A stretch of 64,000 bases of DNA from Chromobotia macracanthus (GCA_036877525.1 JAZGTH010000034.1:1488001-1552000); one strand, 5' to 3'; numbered from the stretch's first letter, positions 11,508 through 44,450 are shown. Notes: generated by a model from the sequence alone, not told the origin. Translations and numbers: made by a program.

Positions 11508-13600
11508 AGCCATGCAGGGCATATGAAACTTGATTTTGTTCAAAAATGCAATTACATCTTCAAAAAATAAATCCATAAGAGACTTTAACGAGATTTTTAA
11601 TAAATATATATATATCTAAGGAATCCTTTGATTTATTGTGAATCTTTGTTCAAAATGACTTGAAATAGCATGTTTCTGCACTATATTTATATTGTACTAT
11701 TTTGTCATCATGTGAATATGATGGCAGAACCATGATGTATGCAATAGTGAAAACCGAACTCCAGCCTATTATATATATTACAAACTATTGGTCAAGCATC
11801 ACTGTATTCTCTCTTTGAAAGGCCATTGCAATGCACACCTAACATCTAGTAATCTACAAAGTCCAACACTTTTATTCACACTAAACCTGTGAGGAAAACT
11901 GTTTAAAGTTCATGACCGTGACTTAAAATCACAGCAAACTGTTTACTTGTATGTAATTACTGATTGTATAAGCTATTCTGTATTTAAGTGTGTGTACTAA
12001 ACACTTTGTACTTACACTATAAATTATGTATGTGGCCATATAGAGTATTATTTGTAACTTTTTTACTATCCAGAAGCATTCACTGTTTTTCACTAAATTA
12101 AATGCAGTGTGTTGTCACTGGCTTTAACACATTTAGTCTCGCCCATTGAGTGCATAAAGTGTGCAAGACATAGTGCACATCATATGCAATGGCAAATGCT
12201 TCAGACAATAGCATACTACAGTACACTAGGTGTCATCCACATTAGATAGCAGTTTGATTCAATGAGAGGTGTCCAAAACTAAACTAATTCTATGCTTATA
12301 GAATATTTGCATAGTATGCACAGACATAATACTAGTGTGGTAGTATGCTATTTCAAACATGCCATTGCAGTACTGTAAAGATAATGCCCTCAAAAAAGTC
12401 CTCACAGATAGACTTTATTCACTTATACAGTAGTAGAGATGTCAAACACAACTTCTTGTCACCTCACTTTCTCTGATACCTTAATATAGTGAGTGCTCAG
12501 GTTTAAAGTAGGAAGTACACATGGACACAGACTTGACACAGGTGATGTAATAGACTTCTCGGTAACCAAATTAGCAACACAGACACAAAGCTCATCAGAA
12601 CTATCTGATGCCAGGGTTTGTGTGTCCCACATCAGAAATAACAAATTATTGTTTTAACAATGTTTCCAGTTCTTTTTTGGCCTAGCAACTTTCATTGTTG
12701 CTGTAAAAAGCAGACTGTCAATTTTAAAATGGACATAAAAAGGGTTCATAAGATTAGGTAACCACTGACGATAAAATACAGATGACCTTATTTGTTAGTT
12801 TGTTGTGCAATATATTAAGTTGTAATTTTATATATATTTTTTGCATATTTTGTTTGAAGTGACACTCCATTTTGATAAACACAACTCAATCTCTGATAAA
12901 ATAAAAACAAAAAAGTTGTCTATGGGGTCCTTCTTTGATGTTGTGTAAAGATAATTCACCACTTTTAACTGTGCTACATAGGGAACTACAATTTTAATGC
13001 ATGCAGGCTCTGATGGTGTGTATCGTTGTGGTATATTGCGTTGATATTGTGCTAAACAATGGAACTGACCTGTGAAGTGGTGAAATTGAATTGAAAGTAT
13101 GTTTCTCCAGGGGTCTATTAAAGATGTGTGCTCCCCTTGGCTTTGAACCTACTTTGACTAAAATTCCTTTGGAAGTCTGTACACTAATTTAATCTGTGGA
13201 TTAACATGCATACAACTAAACAAAGCCTTTTAATGATCACAAACAAACATTGTAAAACGACTGACCACTTGCTATACACTGTTCAGTTGCTGTTATAATG
13301 GTGTATTTATATCATTTTTATTTGTTTGCGGTTTTGTATTTTCTATTATTTTTGTATGAGTTTGAAATAATGTGAAAAAGGTAATGAGATTGCTTTAAAA
13401 AAACGTTTACTTGCAAAATTAAAATGTATTTTAAAATATGTAAATAGATTGTTTAAGATTACAAGTTCCTGTAGGTCAGCCTAGTTTTTCTGACTTAAAG
13501 TTTTTCTGACTGTTCTACATGAACAGACTTGGCTGTTATCCTTTGCAGGTTATTCTTTTGGCTGAAATTGTTGTACATAAATGTCAATAAAGAATTACTT
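11508..13600 (+). other. hecw1: hecw1 3' UTR (predicted)
   Basis: About 2.1 kb of AT-rich sequence between the stop codon and the best polyadenylation signal. Weak early AATAAA hexamers occur near 11565 and 11595 and could give short isoforms. A Pumilio-type TGTAAATA lies at 13439-13446. The stretch 12120-12370 resembles a dispersed fish repeat, with inverted phrases GCATACTAC and GTAGTATGC. UTR extent is inferred from signals only. Confidence 0.6.
13586..13591 (+). terminator. hecw1: polyadenylation signal AATAAA, likely distal hecw1 site
   Basis: AATAAA in the context AAATGTCAATAAAGAATT, followed by T-rich sequence. It is the last good signal before the stk17a promoter 700 bp downstream. 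Confidence 0.6.
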
Positions 13601-13756
13601 TTTAATATGCTGTATCACATACACCCAGGGAACAATTGAATCTTGATTATTTGATTATTAACAAGTTGATTATCTTCCCAAAAGTGGGAAACTATTTTTA
13701 AATGCATGGGTACACATGCACATTCAAAAATATACAAACGTAAGGTCGCATTTGAA

Positions 13757-13770
13757 ACACTAGGGGGCCT
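13757..13770 (+). promoter_or_regulatory. CTCF-like motif, hecw1/stk17a gap
   Basis: ACACTAGGGGGCCT matches 11 of 14 positions of the CTCF core CCASYAGRKGGCRS, including the whole central CACTAGGGGGC. It lies 166 bp past the hecw1 polyadenylation signal. A weaker match than the two flanking impa2; occupancy is unknown. Confidence 0.4.
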
Positions 13771-14280
13771 TGCTCCAAAGTTTTATTCAGGAAGCAAAAA
13801 CATTAGCGTTAACAGTAGTGGGATAAAATATATATGTACATGTGTGCAACAGAAAATCTTGTAAATATTTTGTAAACAATAAAATGTATAGGTAAGGTAT
13901 ATAGTTAAGATAAGGGTGAAGAAATGAGGAAAATATAATAATACAAAAAGTCTAATAATTATGACAACAAACTAAATTATCTAAAAAAAGCATAACGTTT
14001 TCTGTACCATTAGCTCAAAATGGCAAGCTTGGCATTATATAATTCAAAATATATGAATTATATTATAAAAAGTATATGAAAATGTATATACAGAGAAGAA
14101 ACCCAAAAACATTAAATTGTTTGAGCATACTCTTAAAATACATCTAGATTCAGTCTGTTTGGATCTAATCTCGATGAATAAATAAATGTAAATATCTTTA
14201 TTTTTTTTAATTAATTAATTGATCAGAGAAACCTCACAAAAAGAAACCTCCTTCTGCCCGCTGGTAAATGCTTAAATATC

Positions 14281-14691
14281 ATTGGTGGCAAGCCTTGCCA
14301 TTCATATCTGTTACCTTGCGACGATTGAAAGATGTTCGAATGTTATTGGTCAAAAGTCCTGTCATTCACATCCGTTACCACGGTAACGGAAGTCAGAGGA
14401 GCAGCTTGGCTTGCACCGCTTTGGACTCGAGCAAACGAGTTGTGGACAGCAGCTCGCATCACCGCCTGAACATTATACTGAAGCAATTGTTGGCCACTTA
14501 GAAGGAATTTAAATCGAAAATGAAAGTGTCAGTATTCCAGTTTTTAGATAAGCTTTCATCTTATTTTTAGATAAAAATTCAGTCAGAGAAACTATTTAAG
14601 TTACACTGTTCAAGTCACCTGTTGGACTGAGTTTGCAGGTAAAACAGGTACAGAGGAAAAACTGAACAAATTAACTTTTAAAGCAGCCGTT
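14281..14691 (+). promoter_or_regulatory. stk17a: stk17a promoter and 5' UTR with duplicated CCAAT/X-box module
   Basis: Two reversed CCAAT boxes (ATTGGT at 14281-14286 and 14345-14350) are each followed after exactly 23 bp by GTTACC (14310 and 14374). At the second copy this extends to GTTACCACGGTAAC (14374-14387), a perfect match to the RFX X-box GTNRCCNNRGYAAC. The sequence between the boxes is also similar (CATTCATATC versus CATTCACATC), so this is a tandem duplication. No TATA box is seen. A 16-codon uORF (14520-14570) lies in the likely leader. The start site is not determined. Confidence 0.6.
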
Positions 14692-35355
<20,664 letters not shown>

Positions 35356-36030
35356 TGCACGCCCAGCCAGATAGCTGCTACTCTCCCAACTAATGCCGCA
35401 CTTCAGACATGAAACCTGTTTTTGTCTTTTTTTTTCACTCACCACATGGTTTGAACTTCTAAGCCAAGCAACTTTTGTTTAATCTTGCTGATTGCTCGTT
35501 TCTCTTGTTTTTTCTAATGTTTATGCTGCTTTATATTTACATGGTTATGTTACTGAGGACTAAGCCTTGATGTGCTTTTCTGTGTCTTTGTTTTTTTTAT
35601 ATTCTTTTAGGTGCCATGCATAAATATTTGACAATATGGGAAATAAATTAAACTGTGTTGTTATTTTTGTTCTGATGATGGTAATTCCTTGTTTTTTTCT
35701 GGATGTTTTGATGCCATTTTGTACAAATGAATGTTGTTTGTCTTTCTGGGGTATGAGGGCAAATTGAATTACATGTAAATGAAACAGAATTTGGTTTTAA
35801 AAGTTTGTCAAAGTTTAAAAAGCCATTTTGTGTATTCCACTTCCGACTGGGTCCTTTCAGATATTTCCTGGGTAAACGTTTCTACAGCAATAACACGTCC
35901 ATGTTCACATATATGGAGAAAATGTCTTTCAGTGTGTTTAATTAACTGAAAATTGACTTGTCACTACAAAGAATATTTTAATGGCAACGTATTTCAAAGT
36001 GACTGATGCTGTAAATAAAAGTTTGTCTTG
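35356..36030 (+). other. stk17a: stk17a 3' UTR (predicted)
   Basis: T-rich trailer of about 0.3-0.7 kb. Two polyadenylation signals, AATAAA at 35642-35647 and 36014-36019, would give short and long forms; the second overlaps a Pumilio-type TGTAAATA (36010-36017). Confidence 0.6.
36014..36019 (+). terminator. stk17a: polyadenylation signal AATAAA, distal stk17a site
   Basis: In GCTGTAAATAAAAGTTTGTC, with GT-rich sequence directly downstream. Confidence 0.6.
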
Positions 36031-36428
36031 ACAGTCAGTGCTTCATTTTTATTTAGATGGGGAGATTTACCATCTTGTTGACTACTTCTAAAAATATGTG
36101 TAAAAAAAGTTAAATAGGTTAAAACCTTTTTAAATGTGCAAGGGAGTTAAAACTTTAATTGTTGGCTCAAGAGATACAATAAAAGTTGGCAGGGTTACCA
36201 TTTGTCTAAGAAAAGTCTTTGAAGCTTTTTTAATCTAATTACTCTAGAAGTCTCCTGTCCTTCGATTTAGTTGTTTATTGACATGTTAATGTTTCAAAAC
36301 ACAATCATCTACTGACATTTTTATAGAGTTTAAATGCTACAGAAAATTACTGTAGAAAAGGCAAAGTAAATTAAATCACAGTCAGAACGCCGTTGAATGA
36401 CATGCACAAAACTATTTCTAAGCCACTA

Positions 36429-36442
36429 GCGCCACCAAATGA
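36429..36442 (-). promoter_or_regulatory. weak CTCF-like motif, stk17a/impa2 gap
   Basis: On the minus strand TCATTTGGTGGCGC matches 11 of 14 core positions; the GGTGGCGC half is intact. Listed because a perfect motif of the same orientation lies 400 bp away. Confidence 0.25.
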
Positions 36443-36828
36443 TATTACCAAAAAATAATCTAGAAAACCCTAAATGCAAAGTCCTACAAAAACTCTGCCT
36501 GCTTGTTTTCTAATTGGCAAACATAGTTATTCACATTATTTTGTTTACAGAGCCTAACGCCGTCAGTGTTAGTTCATAAGACAGCTTTTTTCAAAGTTTT
36601 ATTTTAACTGTTAAACAATTGTTATTATACAGTGTCTTGCGGGTAGTAGACGCATTTTATACGTGCTATTCCCAAAAAAGATAAACTCCGCTTACATCCT
36701 CTTCCTAATGTATTGCACCATCGGTAGTCTGTAAACATGTTTGGTAAATTTCTGGTGAGACTGTAAACACCAGCTCATTTTCCAGACGCATCGGAGAGCA
36801 ACAGTATATAGAAATGCCCGTTGTATTG

Positions 36829-36842
36829 GCGCCCTCTGCTGG
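36829..36842 (-). promoter_or_regulatory. CTCF motif, perfect core, stk17a/impa2 gap
   Basis: On the minus strand CCAGCAGAGGGCGC matches all 14 positions of CCASYAGRKGGCRS. It lies 0.8 kb past the stk17a polyadenylation signal and 460 bp upstream of the impa2 start codon. Confidence 0.6.
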
Positions 36843-37303
36843 ATGGCTTTATGTAATTGTTTTAAGCAGGTGGACAGACTTATTTGTAATAAACACGTTA
36901 GATAACTGTAACATTGTTTATCTATCAAACAGATCGTTCGTACGTCTGAAAACGTAAAATGGGTACTCAGTTCTCAGTCACGTCTAGTATTGTAGTATAT
37001 TTATTCATATAAATGAATGAATCAGCATGAGTTCAACAGTTTCATTCTAACATACAGTGCCAGCAGTAAGCGTTTTGTACGATGCACTTGAAGCTGATCG
37101 ACTTAATTGATCCGAGTTGATTGCGTTGCGCAGGCCGCGGCAGTAGGGTTCGCTCCCCGTAAACACAGACTGAACCCTGCCAGCGCCGGTGAACGGAAAC
37201 CGGACATCAGTGTACCGTAAGAGACTGATCGTTGCTTTGAGATGCGCTGAACCCGCGTCGATCCTCCATCAAAAGCGCTTTAACCGTGACTTGTCTCTTC
37301 GCC
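36843..37303 (+). promoter_or_regulatory. impa2: impa2 promoter and 5' UTR
   Basis: The last 200 bp are distinctly GC- and CpG-rich (GCGCAGGCCGCGGCAG, CAGCGCCGGTGAACGG) against AT-rich surroundings, as in TATA-less housekeeping promoters. A minimal uORF (ATG CGC TGA, 37242-37250) lies 54 bp before the start. The transcription start is not determined. Confidence 0.55.
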
Positions 37304-38695
37304 ATGGAGGACTGGAGCGTGTGTCTGGATGTGGCCGTGCAGATTGCACTGAGAGCCGGACAGGTAACACAATGACATGCTGAGACTGCAACATGTTATT
37401 CTGCTCCTTCACAATATTAGCCATAATCATCTAGCGGCGATAGGGTCACGATGTTACATTGAATCAGTTCAGGAAAAGCTTCAAAGCAGCTTACGTTATA
37501 AACAAATATTGCTGGATAAACAACTATTTGGTTACTAGCCGCTATTATACATCCTGCATCAATATTGCCTTTTAGATGTATCAACATGTTGACATCTGTT
37601 AATCTTACACAAATCCTTGAAAAGCATTTCTGAACTGCATTAACTGTATTTTTATACAGTTATTTTAACGTTGATGTTTACTATATGTAAAAGGGTCTTT
37701 GAGGTTGTACTGTTGACCTTTTCGTGTTGCCATTGTTATAAATAGCCAGTTAGCCATGATAAAGCCACAAGGGTAAGCTACGTGAGTAATGTTCTCTGTG
37801 ATTAAACGCACATCCCTACACTAAATGTCGTCTAAAACAGAGAAAAGAAACAATCTGCACTTTATACATATAGCATGTATATAATAACTAACAACGAATT
37901 AACAAAAAACGACTAAAAATAACATGACCCTGCTTTTTTGCGTTGCTTTATGGTACTGCCATGGCGTTTTTTGAAGTAACTATTTCAAAAAAGCACTTTG
38001 GAGATACAGTAATGGCATAAGATGATAATACCCTGGTATTAATAGGATTTTACTATGATTTCAACCCTTTTGAAAATACTGAGGTGGTACCAGATATACT
38101 GTAGTACACATTATGTGTATTAGATGGCAATACCATTAAACTGAACAATTACTACATGCATTTACCATGGTGTTTACATGGTCGCCTCAACATACTTCAA
38201 CGTATATCATAGCATGTCCTAAAAACATGGTATTACAATAGTACTGTGTCTTCTGGACTAAAAACACCTGGTGCTTTTGTTAGTGTAAGAAATGGGTTCC
38301 TGTGTGGGAGCAGCCACTGTAGTATAGAAGTGTGGAAGAAGATTGTGGTGTTTCTGTTAGGTGGTTCAGGCTGCAGTGAAGCAGGAGAAGCGTGTAAGCA
38401 GTAAAAGCACACCCACAGACCTGGTGACGGAGGCTGACCATCAGGTGGAGGAACTCATAATCTCCACCCTCAGGGAGAAATACCCCTTACACAGGTACAG
38501 CACCAAAACACACCTCAGGGAGCTTACAGAGGAATCAAACGATTAGTGCCTTAAGATAATCTTGTTTACTTTTATGTAAAGTCTTACGCCTTCAGATCCA
38601 TTGTGTGACCTACACTAGATTTTGGCATGTTTATTACACAGCAAGACAAAAGCATGAACCATATATTTACGATCCAAAAATTATCTAGCAAAAAG

Positions 38696-38732
<37 letters not shown>

Positions 38733-41700
38733 ATAATGTATATATGATGTATTCAATTGTTAATTGTAATTGTATACAGTTATATTGCATATTGTTACAC
38801 ACTATATATAATTTAGCTTTAGCATTCTATAAAAGCTGTTAAGTTGATAAATACTTTCACATCCTTTTGTTGGCATAATGTTGATGAAAGGCTTTGATCC
38901 CTTCTGTGTCAGGTTTATTGGCGAGGAGTCGTCTGCTGCCGGGGTGAAGTGTGAACTGACAGACAGCCCTACTTGGATAATAGATCCCATCGATGGCACG
39001 TGTAATTTTGTGCACAGGTACAGTTCATTGTGCATCATCTTCAATTAAATGTCTTTCAATCATCCAAGTGTATATTGCTCTATTCCTAACTCACAATGCC
39101 TCTTTTTCAGTTTCCCCATGGTAGCAGTAAGTATTGGATTTGCAGTAAGGAAAGAGGTAAACTGCTGACACATCTCTACTTGGACTACATTATTGGCAAT
39201 GTGTCTTCTCTATGTCTTAATATGTGTTTGTAATGTTTAGTCATCACAAGATTTTCTGACCCACAGCTTGAGTTTGGGGTCATATATCACTGCTTTGATG
39301 GAACGCTGTATACGGCCCAGAAAGGTCACGGAGCATTTTGCAATGGTGTTCGACTTCATGTTTCTAAAGAGAAAGGTCAGTGTTGTTTTTGTGTTTAAGA
39401 ATTATTACTTTGCTGCACATTTTACTTTATTATTTGTAAATTTTGTTCTGCATACTGATCAGCAACATTCCAGTCACGCTAAAATATACACTATAGTAAC
39501 AGCTATGATGCAAAGCACCTATTTATCTAGCTATTGTGTATATCACTGGGCAACACTCATAAAGGGCAACTATAAACCTTGAACAACTTAAAAATAAAAT
39601 TTTTGATATATAAGATATATAATGTTAAAATTGTTCTATTAACATTACTATGAAAATGTTTTTAATAACTTTGAGAGAACTTTTAGAGAAATGTTAGCCA
39701 ACATTCTGAGAACATTCCCTGTTAGCTTGGTAGCTACTAACAACACCTGTTAACCCTGACTAGCACAACCTTTTATAATTTATATTCGAAATGATGTCCT
39801 CTGTCTTTGTATCAGATGTGTCCAAGGCGCTCATTTTGACAGAGATTGGAGCAAAGAGAGATCCCGCGACACTGGATGTCTTTTTAGGAAATATGAAGAA
39901 ATTGTTAAGTGCACCTACTCATGGGTAAGATGCCAGGTTTATTCAGCAGCAGAGTATAATTCCAACCCTACCAGCAAAACCTACCAGTAATTTCAAATCA
40001 TTTGTGAGTTGAATAGCCAGAACATATGGTGTCATATTGTTAGCTTGTCCTTGAGCTGTGTACTGTGTTCATTCTAATGTCCAAACCATGACGTTTGACC
40101 CACAGTGTAAGAATTATTGGCAGCTCAACACTAGCACTTTGTCATATAGCCAGTGGGGCGGCTGAGGCCTATTACCAGTACGGCCTGCACTGCTGGGACA
40201 TCGCAGCAGCTGCTGTCATCATCAGGGAGGCGGGCGGCTGTGTCATAGACACCACAGGTTCAGCACCATTTCTTGATATATATTTCGATATATTTTGAAA
40301 TATAGTGTCAATATATTTATGGATGTTTAGAGAAGACTGTAGGGGAAATTACAAACTACAAAGCACCATAGTTGGTCAGTATTGCTATTGTGAATATAAA
40401 CTGGAGTGCATTTTATTGGTAATCAGGCATTTCAAACAATGAGTGTTTTTTTTCATTTGTTCATACCTGGTTAGCTGATTTCTTGACTACAGTTTCCTTA
40501 CTAATGTTGAATTAAGGCTACATGAATAGCTACATTTCATGACCTGATACTAAATAATGACTGGTATAAACATTTACACAATATCTCATGCATAGTTTCA
40601 TACTTTTACATAAAGTGGCACCAAAATTGTAGTCATTTTAAGATTTTGGTTATCAAAATAGCAAAGAGCAATGACTACCTGTTATAGTAGACCATCCAAC
40701 ATTCAGGTTGTAGGATATTCTGTAGAAGATACCAATCCTTGAATATAGATAACTTGTGTAAAAATGTGTAAGGGTAAAAAGATCCATTAGTTTAAGCAAT
40801 AGGTTCTTTGTACATTTATGAACAAGACAACAACATGCCCACACAAAACCCGCCACCACAATGCTAGGGGTGTTTTGGGTGGTTGCCAGAGTTTTTCTCT
40901 GTGGTTGCCAGAGTGTTTCTATGTGGTTACTAGAGTGTTTTTATGTGGTTGTCCGAATTTTCTGGATGATTATTAAGTGGCTGCTAGGGTCTCAACCCCT
41001 GAGTCTCTATGATATTTTGGTCCCTAGATATGGCCCTAGATAAGTCTATTTTTGTTTTTACTTATGCAATTGTCTGCCCAGGATAAATCTGATAGCGTAG
41101 TAAAGAAAGAACACATTTCTTCTCAACAAGTCTCATGATTCTAGGTATTATTCATGTTTACAGTACAAATTGTGCAGGAAAAGCTATGCACATAATTTTT
41201 TTAAACCTCAGACCATAAGTATGAGCAACCATAATAGTGATGGTTGCCTTAGCAAATAACACTAATTACAGTGGAATGTAAGACACTGTAAATGCAGCGT
41301 TGTCATATAACAATGTTACTTAGATATTTAATAATTAATCGTATTCATGTTTAAGTTGTATTAATTTTATTAGCTTCGGTAACTCCAAAATACAAAAATA
41401 CTCTTTATTAAGTATAGATCAGCAAAATATCTTAGTTTATTTTGAACTTTATTTTGAACTTTATTTTAAGTTTAGATATCTCAGGTGGTTGCTGAATATT
41501 TGTGTGATGTGTGTCAGTGTATGCTTGTGTTTATGAAAGAATGCTTGTGTTTTCTGTGGTGGGGCAGCCTCATAGCACGCCTGTGTGTGAGTCTACACAA
41601 AGAAGCTTTGTCGAGGAGGCCAGTTAGGTCATGATCATGTGATCAGATAGAGATGTAGTGGTGGTTAAGGGTCCTGGGAGAAATATCAGTGCCATGTTAA

Positions 41701-42729
41701 AGCCTTTATTAGTCAAAGAGTTCATCACTGCGTTAAATTTTCTGTGTTATCTAATGTTGATTACAGGAAGTTGTAATCATGGCCAGGCTGTCATCCTACA
41801 TGTGTGTGACTGGCTTAAATAAAGGTGATGTAAATGAAAAGTGAAGAAATAGGGCAATATCTTGCTGTGACTGAATGGCTGAAGTTTAAAATTAGGACTT
41901 TCTAAATGAGACAGTGGTTCTGTTTCAAAACCTAGTGAGCTGCCTACATAGACGACATGAAGGGATCATAGCTGTTCTAAAATGTAGACATTAGCAGCCT
42001 TTTGTAATACTCTGTTTAATATAATATCCTATGATATTTGAATCCTTTTCAATATTCAGTATTTGCTGTGCATTTGCGCTATGTATGTGTTGTGTTTTTA
42101 ATCGTCATTAGCTTAGCAGCATGCTAATGTCAATATCTGGATTCCATTGTGAGAATGTTGGTTTAAGATGGTTAGCATGCTGCATTGAAATGTATCTTTG
42201 TAGACAGTAAACAGTGAGGCAGCTCACTAGAATTTAGTACATAGCCATGGATTCTTGTGTAGCTGATATATTTACTTTGATAAATCATTGAAAGTACAAT
42301 GAACAGTTATAGTGAACAAAAACATGGGTTGTGATCTTAAACCTTCAACAAATTAAATGGCATCTCCCACAGCCATTTATATTTGTGTCAAATTAAATAT
42401 AGTGTCTATCTAGACTAATTCCATTCCTAAATATTAGGCCAAAGTTTACTGTGATAAATTGTATAGTTTAGATTGTATTGAGATATCAAGGTCAGATCTC
42501 TGTCCTTCGCACTGTTGTATGTGAATGATTATAGGCCAGTACAGGTATGTATGTGCGCGCGCTCAGGTCCTCTTATTTCCCCTCTGTTTCTGTCCTAGGG
42601 GGCCCTCTGGACCTCATGTCCAGGCGTGTGGTGGCCGCTGGGACCCGTGAGATAGCAGACTACATCGTAAAGCAGCTGCAGCCTATAAACTATGGTCGTG
42701 ATGACGGCGACCCAGATGCCCTAGCCTGA
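37304..42729 (+). CDS. impa2: inositol monophosphatase 2, complete
   Basis: Mg-dependent, lithium-sensitive-family phosphatase that hydrolyses inositol monophosphates to free inositol in phosphoinositide recycling; cytosolic. Eight exons: 37304-37363, 38361-38494, 38913-39017, 39111-39156, 39267-39375, 39816-39924, 40106-40257, 42599-42729; the join is 846 nt (281 aa; human IMPA2 288). Metal ligands are all present: Glu69 (IGEES), Asp89 and Asp92 in WIIDPIDGTCNFVH, Asp219 in HCWDIAAAAVIIREAGG. The start has a strong Kozak context (GCCATGG). IMPA2 is preferred over IMPA1 because of DGTCNFVH (Cys where I recall Thr in IMPA1), the block KRDPATLDVFLGNM, HCWDIAAA, and the C-terminus INYGRDD; the piezo2 neighbour agrees with human 18p11. 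No breaks. Splice sites are all GT-AG. Confidence 0.96.
37364..38360 (+). other. impa2: impa2 intron 1 (1.0 kb), nothing recognised
   Basis: AT-rich intron between exon 1 (GGACAG|GTAACA) and exon 2 (CTGTTAG). No gene or clear repeat seen. Confidence 0.8.
38697..38734. repeat. (TA)n/(TG)n microsatellite
   Basis: About 14 TA units then a short TG run in impa2 intron 2. Confidence 0.9.
38913..39017 (+). CDS. impa2: impa2 exon 3: metal-binding motif 1
   Basis: Encodes FIGEESSAAG and WIIDPIDGTCNFVH, holding metal ligands Glu69, Asp89 and Asp92 and the catalytic Thr94. This is the inositol-phosphatase family signature 1. Confidence 0.96.
39595..39735. repeat. dispersed fish repeat, also at 59975-60095
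   Basis: Phrases GAGAGAACTTTTAGAGAAA and TTCTGAGAACATTCCCTGTT, then AGCTTGG, match GAGAACTTTTGGAGAA and TTCTGAGAACGTTCTCTGTT, then AACTGGG, in piezo2 intron 2, same orientation. Family name not recalled. In impa2 intron 5. Confidence 0.6.
40106..40257 (+). CDS. impa2: impa2 exon 7: metal-binding motif 2
   Basis: Encodes VRIIGSSTLALCHIASGAAE, AYYQYGLHCWDIAAAAVI and IREAGGCVIDTTG: signature 2 of the family, with metal ligand Asp219 and the substrate-contacting GSS/GAAEAY region. Confidence 0.96.
40878..40966. repeat. 22-bp tandem repeat, four units
   Basis: Units based on TGTGGTTGCCAGAGTGTTTC start at about 40878, 40900, 40922 and 40944, exactly 22 bp apart, diverging toward the right end. 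Similar GGTGGTTGCTA phrases occur singly elsewhere (about 17489). Confidence 0.8.
41920..42240. mobile_element. palindromic non-autonomous element
   Basis: CTAGTGAGCTGCCT (41932-41945) and its exact complement AGGCAGCTCACTAG (42217-42230) bound a 300-bp unit without ORF; inner CAGCATGCTAA and TTAGCATGCTGC also pair. A related, larger copy is at 46865-47530. Confidence 0.65.
42599..42729 (+). CDS. impa2: impa2 last exon
   Basis: Acceptor GTCCTAG; encodes GPLDLMSRRVVAAGTREIAD, then YIVKQLQPINYGRDD and GDPDALA. The C-terminal GDPDALA extension differs from the short mammalian end, otherwise conserved. Confidence 0.94.
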
Positions 42730-44450
42730 ATGACCTCTGGCCCCATTCTAAGCTTTTTACCTCAGAATACACAATCCTGCCACATTACATCTGCAGTGTC
42801 CTTTTAATGCAATATTTACACTTACTGTTGTATGCTTTCAAGTCCCTGGTCACATTGAAAGCTTACTGCATACGTTTGACTGCAACCATATTAACTTTTT
42901 ATTGTAATTTATTCATTTAATTCATGACAACATAAGTGGCAGATGTCATTAAACAATGGATTTCAGCATACTATTCATAATTAGAGTCCATGTTTCAGAT
43001 GCCTTGATATAACAGGATACTGTTAATGCCAATCAGCCAATTGTCCACACAACTAAAATGAACTATTTTTATTTTCACCCAGCAATATGAAAGCAACATA
43101 ATGTAGATCAGTGAGAAATCAACAGGTTATGAACTTACAAAGACCTACAGTGAATATTTAATTGTAGTTAATTAATGTAAAGACGGAATCATAAAAAGCG
43201 CCATGTGACCAGTTGAAATCCCATAGGCACATATACCGTAGTAGTGAAATACATGCAGCTCTTTAGAAAATTACTCAGGAAGTGTTTTCTTTCTAATGGA
43301 AGTTGTCAGTTATACTGTGCAAGGTTACAACACCTGGTTTTACAAAGTGTGCTTTACTTTAGATATACTTTTAATTAGCTGTACACAGTGAAAAACAAAG
43401 TTTTGATCATATACGAAGATATTGCTATGGTACTTTCTCTATTACTATATCTAATCAAATGCCCTTGAATGCACCTAAAAACAGAAACAAAACAAATCCT
43501 TGTGATTTTATAATGTTCTTTGTTCTTAAAGGTCTACATACACTGCAGTTTTAACCTGTATTTTACTTTTCTATGTTTTTCTAATAACGGATGGTCTAAC
43601 AATTGTCATAAAAATTCAAGGAAATTTGATTGTTCTTTTACACAACGTTTTTTTAAAGCTATTCCTGCTGTGTTGATCTCAAGAAATTTACATTTGTATC
43701 AAGGCAAAATTCCTCTTGTATACAAATTAAAAGCATACACATCAAAATGGCCCCTGTCCCATAGTTATGGTTTGCTTTGTTTTCATTAGTTTGTTAATCC
43801 AGTACAAAAAGTCTAACTGGATACAAATTTGTTTTTGAGTCCAGTATTGAAATCTGGTTTTCATTGAACATGAGATTGTTGTTCACTGTCAGCTCATCTC
43901 TGTTTTGAATTGAACTGCACAAGACTGCAAATTTAATATACATCTGAATTCTGGCAAACCTCCCATTTAGACAGCTCAACAGGTATCTGTCTAGGTAAAT
44001 TTATGTATGCATCGTCAGCAGGTGGCGCTGCAGCCTCTAAAATACGTTTATTTGCGTAAATAAATTGCATATTGTTCCAAGAAACAGCCGCAGATTATTT
44101 TTTTTACTATCTAGAGATTACATAACCTTGGGCAATAAAGATTGTTAGTTTTATTATAACATATTACTAAAAATATTACATTATCAGATACATTTTGTTA
44201 ACGTATGACAATCTCTATTAAGAAATAAAGCAAATGTATTTCATTATTATTAAAAAGTTTAAATTAGGCCCATATTATGTGACTAAAAATTACAGCCATG
44301 CATTGTTATATGAAAACCTGTCCAGTTTTATTTCTTATCCTGAGAACAAAAGAAGGTTTATTTATCACGCAGGTTATGTACAGTCCCACATCAGTTGAAT
44401 GGTTGTTTTCTATAAAGAGATATGGAGAATAGTGCCCTATGAATTATATA
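42730..44450 (+). other. impa2 3' UTR and impa2/piezo2 intergenic DNA
   Basis: Candidate polyadenylation hexamers ATTAAA at 42948-42953 and again near 43726; which is used is not clear. The rest is AT-rich and without recognised genes; a CTCF-like motif lies at 44015. Confidence 0.5.
44015..44028 (+). promoter_or_regulatory. CTCF motif, impa2/piezo2 gap
   Basis: TCAGCAGGTGGCGC matches 13 of 14 core positions of CCASYAGRKGGCRS. It lies about 1.2 kb upstream of the piezo2 start codon and points away from impa2, opposite to the motif at 36829. Confidence 0.55.

Larger units (their letters stand above)
40258..42598 (+). other. impa2: impa2 intron 7 (2.3 kb)
   Basis: Holds a 22-bp minisatellite (40878-40966) and a palindromic element (41920-42240). 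Remainder is AT-rich and unrecognised. Confidence 0.8.

Noticed and set aside
40861..41043. Hydrophobic 60-codon ORF (FWVVARVFLCG type)
   Set aside because: Product of the 22-bp tandem repeat read in one frame.
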